From the NCBI GenBank assembly GCA_035517495.1, contig DATIYT010000083.1, forward strand, positions 1-64,000: 64,000 bases of DNA. Reading direction: 5' to 3'. Position 1 is the first letter of the stretch. The number at the start of each line of letters is the position of its first letter. The stretch comes from DASZHJ01 sp035517495 (GTDB lineage: Bacteria > Pseudomonadota > Alphaproteobacteria > ATCC43930 > CGMCC-115725). The notes under the pieces are model-generated. The model ran no database searches. It had not been told where the DNA came from and saw only the letters and a program-made list of their open reading frames with translations. Shown here in pieces: positions 52,080 through 61,057 of the stretch. The translations under genes and the position numbers were made by a program.

Positions 52080-54832
52080 GCGGATCTGAGATTCGGTTCG
52101 GTCTCAACGGAAAGGCAACAGCCGTTATGGCTGATCCGCGGTCGCGTCTCGCGGATGTATTGCGCGACGCGCTCGGCCTCACGGGCACAAAAATCGGGTG
52201 CAATGCCGGCGATTGCGGTGCCTGCACAATCCTGCTGGATGGCGCACAAGTGTGCGCCTGCCTTCTCGCGGTGGGCCAGGTTGCCGGCCGCACTGTGACC
52301 ACGGTTGAGGGACTGGCCAAGGCCGAAAGGCTGAGCGCGCTGCAAGAAGCTTTCCAGGCGCACGGTGCGGCTCAATGCGGGATCTGCACACCGGGCATGC
52401 TCATGGCCGCAAGCGAGCTGCTGATACGCAACAGCGAGCCCGATGAAGAGCAAGTGTTGGATGCGCTCGGTGGCGTACTTTGCCGGTGCACCGGCTATCG
52501 CAAGATCGTCGAAGCTGTCCTCGACGTCAGCCGAGCAAAGCGTCTGGAAACGCCACCCGACAGCCGGGTCGTCGGAGCGCGGCTCCCAAAAGTGGACGGG
52601 ATCGGCAAACTCACGGGCGCCGAACGCTACGGCGCCGACGAGTATCCCGCCGATTCCCTGGTTTTGCGGGCGGTTCGCTCCCCGCATCATCATGCACGGT
52701 TCCAATTTGGCGATTGGGCCGTGTTGCGCGCCAAATATCCGGGGCTGGTCCAGGTTCTGACGTCGCAGCACATCCTCGGTCAGAACCGCTACGGAATCTA
52801 TCCGACCGGAAAGGACCAGCCGGTGTTCGCGGAAGGCTATGTGCGCCACCGAGGCGAAGCGGTCTGTGCGCTCGTGGGCGACGCCGAAACGATTACTGCG
52901 ATCACCGACGACGAGCTGCCGATCCTTTGGGAGAAGCTGCCGGCACTAACGGGCGTCGATGCCGCGCTCGACCCTGCGGCGCCGCACCTCCACGCGGAAA
53001 AACCGGGCAACATTCTTGTCGAGGGGCGATTGGTGACAGGGGATGTCGATTCATCGCTCGCAACGGCGGATCTGGTCGTCGATGGCGTTTTCGAAACTTC
53101 CTTCGTCGAGCATGCCTATATCGAACCCGAAGCAGGCTATGCGCGGCGCGTCGGAGACCGCATCGAGATTTTCGCGACGACCCAATCTCCTTACATGGAC
53201 CGCGACGAAATCGCGCTCATCATGGGGATCGAACCCACGCGGGTGCGCATCATTCCAAGCGCGGTGGGCGGCGGCTTCGGCGGCAAGCTCGACCTCTCGG
53301 TTCAGCCGATGATCGCAACCGCCGCGTGGCTCACAAATCGGCCGGTGCGCTGCGTCTACACGCGGCCGGAGTCCATGGCTTCCACCACCAAGCGTCATCC
53401 TGCCCGCATCGCGGCATCGCTGGGCGCGGCGAGGGACGGCCGATTTCTTGCCGTACGCTTCAGCGGCGATTTCAACACCGGCGCTTACGCTTCCTGGGGA
53501 CCGACAGTCGCGAACCGCGTACCCGTTCATGCCATGGGTCCCTACCGCATAAGCGCCGCGCGCTGCGTCGCCCGCGCGATCCACACCAATGACACGCCCG
53601 CGGGCGCTTTCCGCGGTTTCGGCGTGCCTCAGGCCGCGATCGCGGTGGAGACATTGGTGGAGGACGTGGCAGAGCGGCTTGGCATCGATCCGCTGGAGCT
53701 CCGCTATCGTAACGCCTTGGAGAAGGGATGCACCACCGCGACCGGACAGCTACTTTCGGCGAGCGTCGGTCTGCGCCAGTGCTTCGACGCGTTGCGATCC
53801 CAATGGCAACGCGAACGTACATTGGCGGATGAACACAACGCGGGCGCGAGCCACTGCCGCCGCGGCGTCGGAATCGCATGCGGTTGGTACGGGATCGGCA
53901 ATACGTCGCTACCGAATCCCTCGACCATGCGCGTCGCCTTGGCGCGCGACGGGCGCTTCACGCTCTACAGCGGCGCGGTCGATATCGGCCAGGGTTCCAA
54001 CACCGTCATGACGCAAATCGTGGCCGAGACATTGGGCGTTCCCTTGACGGCGATCAGGCTGGTGAGCGGCGACACCGATCTCACGGCGGATGCGGGAAAG
54101 ACGTCCGCTTCGCGCCAGACCTTCGTTTCGGGTGCTGCGGCGCGACTCGCGGCGGAAAATCTTCGACGGCAAATCCTTCGTCTCGCCAATGTCGGCGATC
54201 ACGCGAAAATCACCTCTGGCGACCACATCCTCCAAATCGCCGACCGCGGCGTTTGTCATGAGATCGATTTGAGGGACTTTGCGGTTCTCAACGAAGCGGG
54301 TGATTTGTTGACGGCAGATGGGTACTTCGATCCGCCGACAACGCCCCTCGATGCGGAAGGACAAGGCATTCCCTACGCGACCTACAGCTTTTCGGCGCAG
54401 ATTGCCGTGGTGGAGGTCGATGTCGATCTCGGCACGGTCAAGGTGCTGCGGATGGTGGCGGCGGCGGATGTGGGCCGGGCCATCAATCCAATTCAGGTCG
54501 AGGGACAGATTCACGGCGGCATCGCCCAGGGTCTCGGCCTCGCGCTGATGGAGGAGTTCGTTCCCGGCCGGACCGAGAACCTCCACGACTATCTGATTCC
54601 GACAATCGGCGATGTTCCACCGATCGAGACCATCATCATTGAGGATCCCGAACCGCTCGGTCCCTACGGTGCCAAGGGGATCGGCGAGCCGTCATTGGTG
54701 CCGACCGCGCCTGCGATCCTCAATGCCATTCGTCACGCGACCGGCGTGCGGATCACACGAGTACCCGCGACGCCGGATCGGGTGCGCGCCGCCTTGTGCG
54801 CCCTGGGCGGATCTCGGAGAAAATCGCCGTGA
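52076..54832 (+). CDS. Fused 2Fe-2S/molybdopterin hydroxylase subunit (nicotinate dehydrogenase-like)
   Basis: A 918-residue fusion of the two other subunits of a xanthine-dehydrogenase-family enzyme. Residues 1-155 hold the plant-type 2Fe-2S cluster (C42, C47, C50, C62) and the second cluster (C101, C104, C136, C138). From about 165 onwards are the molybdopterin-binding domains, with AVGGGFGGKLD, AGAFRGFGVPQA, DIGQGSNTVMTQI and the catalytic Glu in GAKGIGEPSLV near the C-terminus. Such enzymes hydroxylate electron-poor N-heterocycles using water. In context the reaction is likely hydroxylation next to a ring nitrogen, as in nicotinate to 6-hydroxynicotinate. Its end overlaps the next start (GTGA). 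Confidence 0.93.
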   Translation: MSGSEIRFGLNGKATAVMADPRSRLADVLRDALGLTGTKIGCNAGDCGACTILLDGAQVCACLLAVGQVAGRTVTTVEGLAKAERLSALQEAFQAHGAAQCGICTPGMLMAASELLIRNSEPDEEQVLDALGGVLCRCTGYRKIVEAVLDVSRAKRLETPPDSRVVGARLPKVDGIGKLTGAERYGADEYPADSLVLRAVRSPHHHARFQFGDWAVLRAKYPGLVQVLTSQHILGQNRYGIYPTGKDQPVFAEGYVRHRGEAVCALVGDAETITAITDDELPILWEKLPALTGVDAALDPAAPHLHAEKPGNILVEGRLVTGDVDSSLATADLVVDGVFETSFVEHAYIEPEAGYARRVGDRIEIFATTQSPYMDRDEIALIMGIEPTRVRIIPSAVGGGFGGKLDLSVQPMIATAAWLTNRPVRCVYTRPESMASTTKRHPARIAASLGAARDGRFLAVRFSGDFNTGAYASWGPTVANRVPVHAMGPYRISAARCVARAIHTNDTPAGAFRGFGVPQAAIAVETLVEDVAERLGIDPLELRYRNALEKGCTTATGQLLSASVGLRQCFDALRSQWQRERTLADEHNAGASHCRRGVGIACGWYGIGNTSLPNPSTMRVALARDGRFTLYSGAVDIGQGSNTVMTQIVAETLGVPLTAIRLVSGDTDLTADAGKTSASRQTFVSGAAARLAAENLRRQILRLANVGDHAKITSGDHILQIADRGVCHEIDLRDFAVLNEAGDLLTADGYFDPPTTPLDAEGQGIPYATYSFSAQIAVVEVDVDLGTVKVLRMVAAADVGRAINPIQVEGQIHGGIAQGLGLALMEEFVPGRTENLHDYLIPTIGDVPPIETIIIEDPEPLGPYGAKGIGEPSLVPTAPAILNAIRHATGVRITRVPATPDRVRAALCALGGSRRKSP

Positions 54833-56370
54833 CGGCGCAGTCCGAGAACGATCCCCGCGCCTCGACGGATACGCCGAGCGAGGCCGCGCTCGCCGAGGCC
54901 AAGGCGGCGCCGAGCAACAGCGGCATTATCGTCTGCGATGCCTGCCCGGTGCTGTGCCGCATTCGGCCGGGAAACACCGGGGCTTGCGACCGCTACGGCA
55001 ATATGGACGGCAGGCTCACGCGGCTCGATGCTTTCGTGGTCACGCAGCGCGCGCTTGATGCCGACGGCAAGCTGGTGCCATTCCTCGAAAGCGCCTGGGA
55101 CGGCAGCCTGGTTCCAGGTGCCGATACTTTTGTAACGGGGATCGGCGCCGGTACAACCTATCCCGATTACAAGCCCGCGCCGTTCATCGTCTCCTCGACG
55201 GTCGAGGGCGTCGACATGGTCACGGTCGTAACCGAAGGGATCTTCAGCTATTGCGGCGTCAAAACGAAGATCGACACCGACCGCTACATTGGACCCGAGC
55301 AATCGGCCGTGCGCGTCGAGGGGGAACAGGTTGGCCATGTGACGACGGCCGAGTACGGTTCGCAGATGCTGTCGTTGGGCGGCGTGCGCCACCTGACCGG
55401 TGGAAGCAAGCGCGAAGGCGTCGCCACGTGCGAGACTCTATTGGCGCTGTGCAACAAGCTGCCGGTCGAGATGACGGTCGATGGCGGCGCCAAGCTGGTG
55501 GTGCAAGCGGGAAAGCCGCCGGTCATCGACGGCGTGACCGAAAACCGCATGCGGGTCGGCTGCGGTTCCGCCACCATCGGAATCTTCGCGCAGCAGTGGC
55601 AGGGGCATGTGGACGAGGTGATCGTCGTCGACGATCACATCACGGGCGTGCTCACGGAGCATCAAGCCGGGCGGTTTCTCGACATGCGGCCTTCCGGCAT
55701 CCGCGTTCGCGGTCGACGCTCGACACCCGGACGCTACTTCCAAGTGGCCAATCCCGGGACCGGCTGGGGCGGGACGGATATCGCGGACCCGCTTACGATA
55801 ATCGAGAAGATTGCGCCGAAAACCGCTTGGCCCGGTCTGAAGCTGCTGATGGTGTCCACCACGGGAGAGCACAGCGGCTATTTCATACTCGATGACGCGC
55901 TCGTTCCTCGGCCCGCCGAAATCCCCCCGGCGGTGGCCAAGGTCGTGGCGCGGATCGGGGAGAACTGCGAACCGGCGCTCTCGACCGTGCTGTTCATGGC
56001 CGGCGCGGGCGGGAGCCTCCGCGCCGGGGTCACTGAAAATCCGATCGGACTCACGCGTTCGGTGCGTGATGCTCTGACGCGTGTAACCTCCGGCGGAGCG
56101 CCGGTCTATATATGGCCCGGTGGCGGCATCACCTTCATGGTGGACGTCGCGGCCATGCCCGACAATTCCTTCGGTTACGTTCCGACGCCCGCGATCGTCG
56201 CGCCGATGGAGTTCACCATGCGACGCGCCAGCTATGATGCCATGGGCGGTCATGTGGGCCACCTTCGGTCGCTCGAATCCGTGATCGGCGAGCACCGCGT
56301 GAAAGCGATTGCCTGGTCCGGCTCGAACCCGTGGCCAATGACACCCATCAAGGGCGGAGCCGAGAAATGA
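54829..56370 (+). CDS. 6-hydroxynicotinate reductase homologue
   Basis: A 513-residue protein of the family named after the Eubacterium barkeri enzyme that reduces 6-hydroxynicotinate to a tetrahydro-oxo product with ferredoxin. The N-terminal domain has C36, C39, C43 and C53 (CDACPVLCRIRPG, GACDRYGN), a likely Fe-S cluster site; the bulk is readable family sequence such as GIGAGTTYPDYKPAPFIVSS, VTEGIFSYCGVKTKID, STTGEHSGYF and YIWPGGGITFMVDV. GTG 54829 overlaps the preceding stop and has GGAG nine bases upstream. The step would de-aromatise the ring before enamidase acts. The physiological substrate is inferred. Confidence 0.88.
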   Translation: MTAQSENDPRASTDTPSEAALAEAKAAPSNSGIIVCDACPVLCRIRPGNTGACDRYGNMDGRLTRLDAFVVTQRALDADGKLVPFLESAWDGSLVPGADTFVTGIGAGTTYPDYKPAPFIVSSTVEGVDMVTVVTEGIFSYCGVKTKIDTDRYIGPEQSAVRVEGEQVGHVTTAEYGSQMLSLGGVRHLTGGSKREGVATCETLLALCNKLPVEMTVDGGAKLVVQAGKPPVIDGVTENRMRVGCGSATIGIFAQQWQGHVDEVIVVDDHITGVLTEHQAGRFLDMRPSGIRVRGRRSTPGRYFQVANPGTGWGGTDIADPLTIIEKIAPKTAWPGLKLLMVSTTGEHSGYFILDDALVPRPAEIPPAVAKVVARIGENCEPALSTVLFMAGAGGSLRAGVTENPIGLTRSVRDALTRVTSGGAPVYIWPGGGITFMVDVAAMPDNSFGYVPTPAIVAPMEFTMRRASYDAMGGHVGHLRSLESVIGEHRVKAIAWSGSNPWPMTPIKGGAEK

Positions 56371-57239
56371 GCGTGGATGTTGCTTTGTCTCGAGATGGGC
56401 GCCGGCTTCACCTCCATGAGGGGCCGATCGATCTCATGATCGAGGCCTGGGGTGAAGCGAACGAGATTGCGGCCGCCCATGCTCAGGCGATCGCCGCATT
56501 CGATGGTTTGCTGACGGAACTGGCAGCCGAACTTCCACTGCTGCGGCAGCCGCTCGTGGACGTGCCGCCCGCATTGAATGGAAGCGTCGCGCAACGAATG
56601 GCGGCGGCATGCTGGCCTCACCGCGCCGCGTTCATTACTCCGATGGCAGCGGTCGCCGGCGCGGTCGCCGATCACGTGTTGGCGGCAATGTGCAGGGATC
56701 GATTTCTCTCGAAGGCTTATGTCAATGATGGCGGCGATATCGCGTTCCACCTGAGTTCCGGCGAGCAGTTCACTTGCGGGATGGTCGCAGACCTGCGCGC
56801 GGCCAGCATTGCCGGCAGGATCAAACTCTCAGCCGATATGCCGGTGCGCGGCATTGCCACCTCCGGCGCACCGACCAAGGGATCGGGCGGTCGCAGCTTC
56901 TCGCTCGGCATTGCGGATGCGGTGACAGTCCTTGCTGAAAGCGCGGCTGCTGCGGACGCCGCGGCGACGATCATAGCGAACGCCGTCGACCTGCCCGATC
57001 ATCCGGGCATACGACGTGTTCCCGCATGGAGTCTCGATCCCGACAGCGATCTGCGCGGGCGGCTAGTGACGATCGATGTGCCGAAACTCGATGCATCCGC
57101 GGTCGACCGCGCCTTGCGCGGGGGGTGGGAGGTCGCCGATGCTCTGCGCGCGAGGGGTCATATCTACGGCGCGGTTCTGGCGCTCCAGGGCCGCTTTGCG
57201 ATTTCGAATGCAATCGAGCGATGGTTGCTCGCGGCGTAG
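56367..57239 (+). CDS. UPF0280 family protein (ApbE-like fold)
   Basis: A 290-residue protein of the uncharacterised UPF0280 family, related to the flavin transferase ApbE. ApbE-like motifs are NDGGDI (residues 120-125), GIATSG (162-167) and the C-terminal GIADAVTVLA. It starts within the stop of the reductase gene (ATGA overlap), so production is coupled to it. A role in attaching or handling flavin for the neighbouring reductase is a testable idea, though no canonical flavinylation motif was found in that reductase. Cytosolic; no signal peptide. Confidence 0.88.
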   Translation: MSVDVALSRDGRRLHLHEGPIDLMIEAWGEANEIAAAHAQAIAAFDGLLTELAAELPLLRQPLVDVPPALNGSVAQRMAAACWPHRAAFITPMAAVAGAVADHVLAAMCRDRFLSKAYVNDGGDIAFHLSSGEQFTCGMVADLRAASIAGRIKLSADMPVRGIATSGAPTKGSGGRSFSLGIADAVTVLAESAAAADAAATIIANAVDLPDHPGIRRVPAWSLDPDSDLRGRLVTIDVPKLDASAVDRALRGGWEVADALRARGHIYGAVLALQGRFAISNAIERWLLAA

Positions 57240-57275
57240 CGGCGGTCGAGGCCTGGTCACTCATAGGAGAGCAAC

Positions 57276-57860
57276 ATGGAGCCGAAGCTTCGAAAGCTCG
57301 TCACGGTTGTCGAGGAGACGCACCGTGAGATGGGTCGTCCGATCAATCCACCCACCCGCAAGGCTGCCGCGATCGCGGTCATCGAGAATCCCTGTGCGGG
57401 CCGCTATGCGGAGGATCTGGAGGCTCTCATGGCGATCGGAGAGAATCTGGGAGACCTTCTTGGAAGGCGCGCGGTCGCGGCGCTTGGAATTGCGCCCGGT
57501 CAGGCCGAAAGCTACGGCAAGGCTGCGATCGTCGGAGAGGCCGGCGAACTGGAACACGCCGCAGCGATCCTCCATCCGCGCCTTGGCAAACCGCTGCGTG
57601 TGGCGGTGGAGAAGGGCGCGGCACTGGTTCCTTCCGCCAAGAAGCGGGCGGCAATGGGCGCGCCGATCGACGTACCGCTGGGTCACAAGGACGCGGCCTA
57701 TGTCCGTTCGCATTTCGATGCCATGGAGGTTCGCGTTGTCGATGCGCCGCGCGCGGACGAAATCGTCGTTGCCGTCGTCGTGACCGACAGCGGACGACCG
57801 CTGCCGCGTATCGGCGGCCTCACTAAGAACGAGATCGAAGGAAAAGACGGACTTCGCTAG
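57276..57860 (+). CDS. Amino acid synthesis family protein (DUF1185)
   Basis: A 194-residue protein of the DUF1185 'amino acid synthesis' family, a small alpha/beta protein of unproven biochemical role. Signature stretches are RKLVTVVEETHREMGR, AVIENPCAGRYAEDLEAL, GESYGKAAIVGEAGELEHAA-like sequence and GAPIDVPLGHKDAAYVRSHF. It is 36 nt behind UPF0280 and 39 nt before the enamidase gene. Members of this family are often found with UPF0280 and ring-opening amidohydrolases, supporting a role in heterocycle breakdown. Confidence 0.88.
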   Translation: MEPKLRKLVTVVEETHREMGRPINPPTRKAAAIAVIENPCAGRYAEDLEALMAIGENLGDLLGRRAVAALGIAPGQAESYGKAAIVGEAGELEHAAAILHPRLGKPLRVAVEKGAALVPSAKKRAAMGAPIDVPLGHKDAAYVRSHFDAMEVRVVDAPRADEIVVAVVVTDSGRPLPRIGGLTKNEIEGKDGLR

Positions 57861-57899
57861 ACGCTGGCCGAGCCGAAATCACGTGAGAAGGAGAGTGAC

Positions 57900-59096
57900 A
57901 TGGCTGATCCGACCGCTGCATCCTCACCTCCCGGCAAACTCGTCATAAAAAACGTCGGCTTGATGCTGAGCGGTGATATCAAGAATCCGATCTTGGATGC
58001 GAATCAGGTGATTGCCGTCGATGGCCGAATCACGGCGGTGGGTCGTGCCGGCGATCTCGATGCGGAGAAGGCGACGATGGTGATCGACGCGAAGGGATGC
58101 ACCCTCGCGCCCGGTCTGATCGACAGCCACGTGCACCCGGTCTTCGGCGACTGGACGCCGCGACAGAGCCAGCTCGGCTGGATCGATTCGTTCCTCAATG
58201 GCGGCGTCACCACGATGATTTCCGCGGGGGAGGTTCATCTGCCCGGACGCCCGAAGGATATCGTCGGCGTCAAGGCCTTGGCGATTACGGCGCAGCGCGC
58301 GTTCTCCGCCTTCCGGCCGTCCGGCGTGAAGGTGCTCGCGGGCGCACCGGTCCTGGAGAAGGGCATGGTGGAATCAGACTTCGCGGAGTTGGCGGAAGCA
58401 GGCGTCACGCTCTTGGGTGAAGTCGGACTCGGCTCGGTGAAGGCCGGCGAGGAAGCCGGTCGCATGGTCGCATGGGCGCGCAAGCACGGCATCCAATCGA
58501 CGATTCACACGGGCGGCCCGTCGGTCCCCGGTTCCGGCTACATCGACAAGGATGTCATCCTAGAGGCGGATGCCGACGTGATCGGCCACATCAACGGCGG
58601 CCACACCGCACTTTCGCTCGATCAGATCGATTGCCTTTGCGAGCGCTGCAGCCGCGCCATCGAGATCGTACACAACGGCAACGAGCTCGCGGCGCTTCGC
58701 GCGCTTCGCACCGCAAAGGAGCTAAAGCAGCTTCATCGAGTGATTCTCGGGACGGATTCTCCGGCCGGTTCCGGTGTGCAGCCGCTCGGAATCCTGCGGA
58801 TGATTGCGCTCCTCGCCGCACTGGGGGATACGCCGGCGGAGGTGGCGCTGTGCTTTGCGACCGGCAATACCGCGCGAATCCGGAATCTCGATTGCGGGCT
58901 GATGGAGCCGGGCCGCGCCGCGGATTTCGTATTCATGGACCGGGCGCAGCATTCAAGCGGCAGGGACCTATTGGACTCGATCCGCAAGGGCGACTTGCCG
59001 GGCATCGGCATGATGGTCATCGATGGCGTCGTCCGAGCGGGTCGCTCGCGTAATACGCCACCGGCGGAGCGAATTCCGGAATACCACGCTCACTGA
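57900..59096 (+). CDS. Enamidase homologue (amidohydrolase superfamily)
   Basis: A 398-residue amidohydrolase closely like enamidase of nicotinate fermentation, which opens 1,4,5,6-tetrahydro-6-oxonicotinate hydrolytically to 2-formylglutarate and ammonia. Shared features as I recall them: SGDIKNPILDA, GGVTTMISAG, HLPGRPKDIVG, IHTGGPSVPGSG, VIGHINGGHTA and SRNTPPAERI. Likely metal ligands are H77 and H79 (DSHVHP), E174 (LLGEVGLGS, where the family has a bridging Glu), H203, H230 and D286 (GTDSPAG). A GAAGGAGAG precedes the ATG. It ends the operon, convergent with the ABC ATPase gene. Confidence 0.9.
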   Translation: MADPTAASSPPGKLVIKNVGLMLSGDIKNPILDANQVIAVDGRITAVGRAGDLDAEKATMVIDAKGCTLAPGLIDSHVHPVFGDWTPRQSQLGWIDSFLNGGVTTMISAGEVHLPGRPKDIVGVKALAITAQRAFSAFRPSGVKVLAGAPVLEKGMVESDFAELAEAGVTLLGEVGLGSVKAGEEAGRMVAWARKHGIQSTIHTGGPSVPGSGYIDKDVILEADADVIGHINGGHTALSLDQIDCLCERCSRAIEIVHNGNELAALRALRTAKELKQLHRVILGTDSPAGSGVQPLGILRMIALLAALGDTPAEVALCFATGNTARIRNLDCGLMEPGRAADFVFMDRAQHSSGRDLLDSIRKGDLPGIGMMVIDGVVRAGRSRNTPPAERIPEYHAH

Positions 59097-59116
59097 GATT
59101 TTGCGCTGCCGAGCGC

Positions 59117-60214
59117 TCAACGACCACCCTCATCGCGAAGCGTCGTTGCATCTTCGGCGCTCCAGCTCAAGCTCACTCTATCACCCGCTTTCGGAGACGG
59201 TTCTTGGCGAGCCATCGACGGCTGATACACCAAAACATCGAAGGCGTTCTCGAGCCGCACCACGTACTTCTGGGATTGCCCGAGGTAAATGACATCATGA
59301 ACGGCTCCGAATACTTGGTTTTCAGACTCCGCTGGCGTCGAGGCCTCGCCGAGACGCATGCACTCCGGGCGCACCGCGACGACCACTTGCGCGCCTTGTT
59401 CAGCTATTTCACCGTTCCGTGCTCGCATGCGGGCGGCCTGACCCTCGATCAGGCAAAAGCCTCCTGAAACACCCGAGACCGTGCCCGGAAAGAAATTGGA
59501 ATCGCCGAGGAAGCCTGCGACGAAGCGGTTTTTCGGGCTCTTGTAGAGCTCGCCAGGCAAACCGATCTGTTCGATGCGTCCGCGGTTGAAGACTGCGATG
59601 CGATCGCTCATCGCGAGCGCTTCCTCCTGGTCGTGAGTGACGTAGATAATGGAAATACCGAGACCACGATGCAGACGCATGATCTCGAGCTGCATTTGCT
59701 CGCGAAGTTTCTTGTCCAGGGCCCCGAGGGGCTCGTCCATCAGTAACAGCCGCGGTTCGAACACCATCGCCCGTGCAAATGCAATTCGCTGCTGCTGACC
59801 CCCCGAGAGTTGGCGCGGATATCGGTCCTCGTATCCCGAGAGGCCGACGAGGCTCAAAGCTCTTGCCGCCTTCTCATGGACGTCGCGCCGCGGCATGTTC
59901 CGCATCTCGAGCGGGAACGCTATGTTTCGCGCGACAGTCATATGGGGAAACAGCGCATAGTTCTGAAAGACCACGCCGACATTGCGCCGGTAAGGCGGCA
60001 GCGGATTGAGCGGCTTGCCATCCAGCAGCATCTGCCCGCCCGACGGCGTGACGAGGCCGGCGATCATCAGCAGCGTCGTCGTCTTGCCCGAGCCCGACGG
60101 GCCGAGAAGCGTGAGAAACTCGCCTTTGCCGAGGTCTATCGACACGTCGTCGACGGCCAAGAAGTCGCCGTAGAGCTTCCTAATTCCTCGTAGTGTCAGG
60201 ATCGGCTCGCTCAT
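59117..60214 (-). CDS. Polyamine-type ABC transporter ATP-binding protein (PotA-like)
   Basis: A 365-residue ATPase with Walker A LLGPSGSGKTTTLLMIAG, Q-loop VVFQNYALFPHM, signature RQLSGGQQQRIAFARA, Walker B LLLMDEPLGALD and switch His in YVTHDQEEA; the TOBE domain (VVVAVRPECMRLG) ends the protein. It powers the importer encoded by the next three genes on the minus strand; a 6-nt gap separates it from the permease gene. It may import the substrate of the convergent operon, which is inference. Confidence 0.96.
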   Translation of the reverse strand: MSEPILTLRGIRKLYGDFLAVDDVSIDLGKGEFLTLLGPSGSGKTTTLLMIAGLVTPSGGQMLLDGKPLNPLPPYRRNVGVVFQNYALFPHMTVARNIAFPLEMRNMPRRDVHEKAARALSLVGLSGYEDRYPRQLSGGQQQRIAFARAMVFEPRLLLMDEPLGALDKKLREQMQLEIMRLHRGLGISIIYVTHDQEEALAMSDRIAVFNRGRIEQIGLPGELYKSPKNRFVAGFLGDSNFFPGTVSGVSGGFCLIEGQAARMRARNGEIAEQGAQVVVAVRPECMRLGEASTPAESENQVFGAVHDVIYLGQSQKYVVRLENAFDVLVYQPSMARQEPSPKAGDRVSLSWSAEDATTLRDEGGR

Positions 60215-60220
60215 CGGGTG

Positions 60221-61057
60221 CTAAAACCCGAGAGTGAACTGCTGTCGTTGCGGCGATTTGAACCGGCGCGCAATCAGCCGTTCGAGAAGCATGACGCATA
60301 GCGTGAATGCGAACAGCGAGGTCGCGATGGCCGTGATTGTCGGGTCGACGGCGCCGCGAACGTCTGACCACATTTGCACCGTTATGGGCCGAATGTAGGG
60401 AGTGCTGATGAATAGGGACACCACCAGCTCGTCGAATGAAATCACCAGCGCGAACAACAGTCCGGAGATCACTGCCGGCAGTATCATCGGAAACGTGATC
60501 CGCCAGAACGCCTTCCAATGCGTGGCGCCAAGCGTCAGCGCCGCATCCTCCAAGGTCTTATCGACCAAGCGCAGAGCGGCCAGCACCGTTGAGAGCACGA
60601 AGGGTATCGTGAGCACGGTGTGCGCAAGGATCAGTCCCGGCAGCGTTCCGTACAATCCCCACGCTCGAAACGCTCCGAAGATGGCGGCAGCGGTTATGAT
60701 CACCGGCACCACCAGCGGCGCCATGAGCAAACCCACGATCAGGGCAGCACCGGGAATGCGGCCTCTCCCGATTCCGATCGCCGCGGCCGTTCCGAGCGCG
60801 GTGGCGATCAGCGAAGTCGGCAGCATGATCCGAATGCTTGTCCACAGTGTCTCCATCCAGTCGGCGTCACCGAAAAAGGTGCGATACCACTGCAAGGAAA
60901 AACCCGGAGGCGGAAAGGTCAGAAATGGCGCGGAGCTAAAAGAGATGATCAGCACGATCGCTAGGGGCGCGAGCATGAGCAGCGCCATCAAGGCGCATAT
61001 CGATATTCGGAGCACCGACCACCACGGCCTCTCTCGGGGACCTTCACCGTCGGTCAT
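60221..61057 (-). CDS. ABC transporter permease (PotC-like)
   Basis: A 278-residue inner-membrane permease with about six hydrophobic helices. The EAA loop EDAALTLGATHWKAFWRITF, for contact with the ATPase, is followed by PMILPAVISGLLFALVISFDE, typical of the spermidine/putrescine PotC group. The ATG at 61055-61057 overlaps the stop of the upstream permease (ATGA), showing translational coupling. Confidence 0.95.
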   Translation of the reverse strand: MTDGEGPRERPWWSVLRISICALMALLMLAPLAIVLIISFSSAPFLTFPPPGFSLQWYRTFFGDADWMETLWTSIRIMLPTSLIATALGTAAAIGIGRGRIPGAALIVGLLMAPLVVPVIITAAAIFGAFRAWGLYGTLPGLILAHTVLTIPFVLSTVLAALRLVDKTLEDAALTLGATHWKAFWRITFPMILPAVISGLLFALVISFDELVVSLFISTPYIRPITVQMWSDVRGAVDPTITAIATSLFAFTLCVMLLERLIARRFKSPQRQQFTLGF

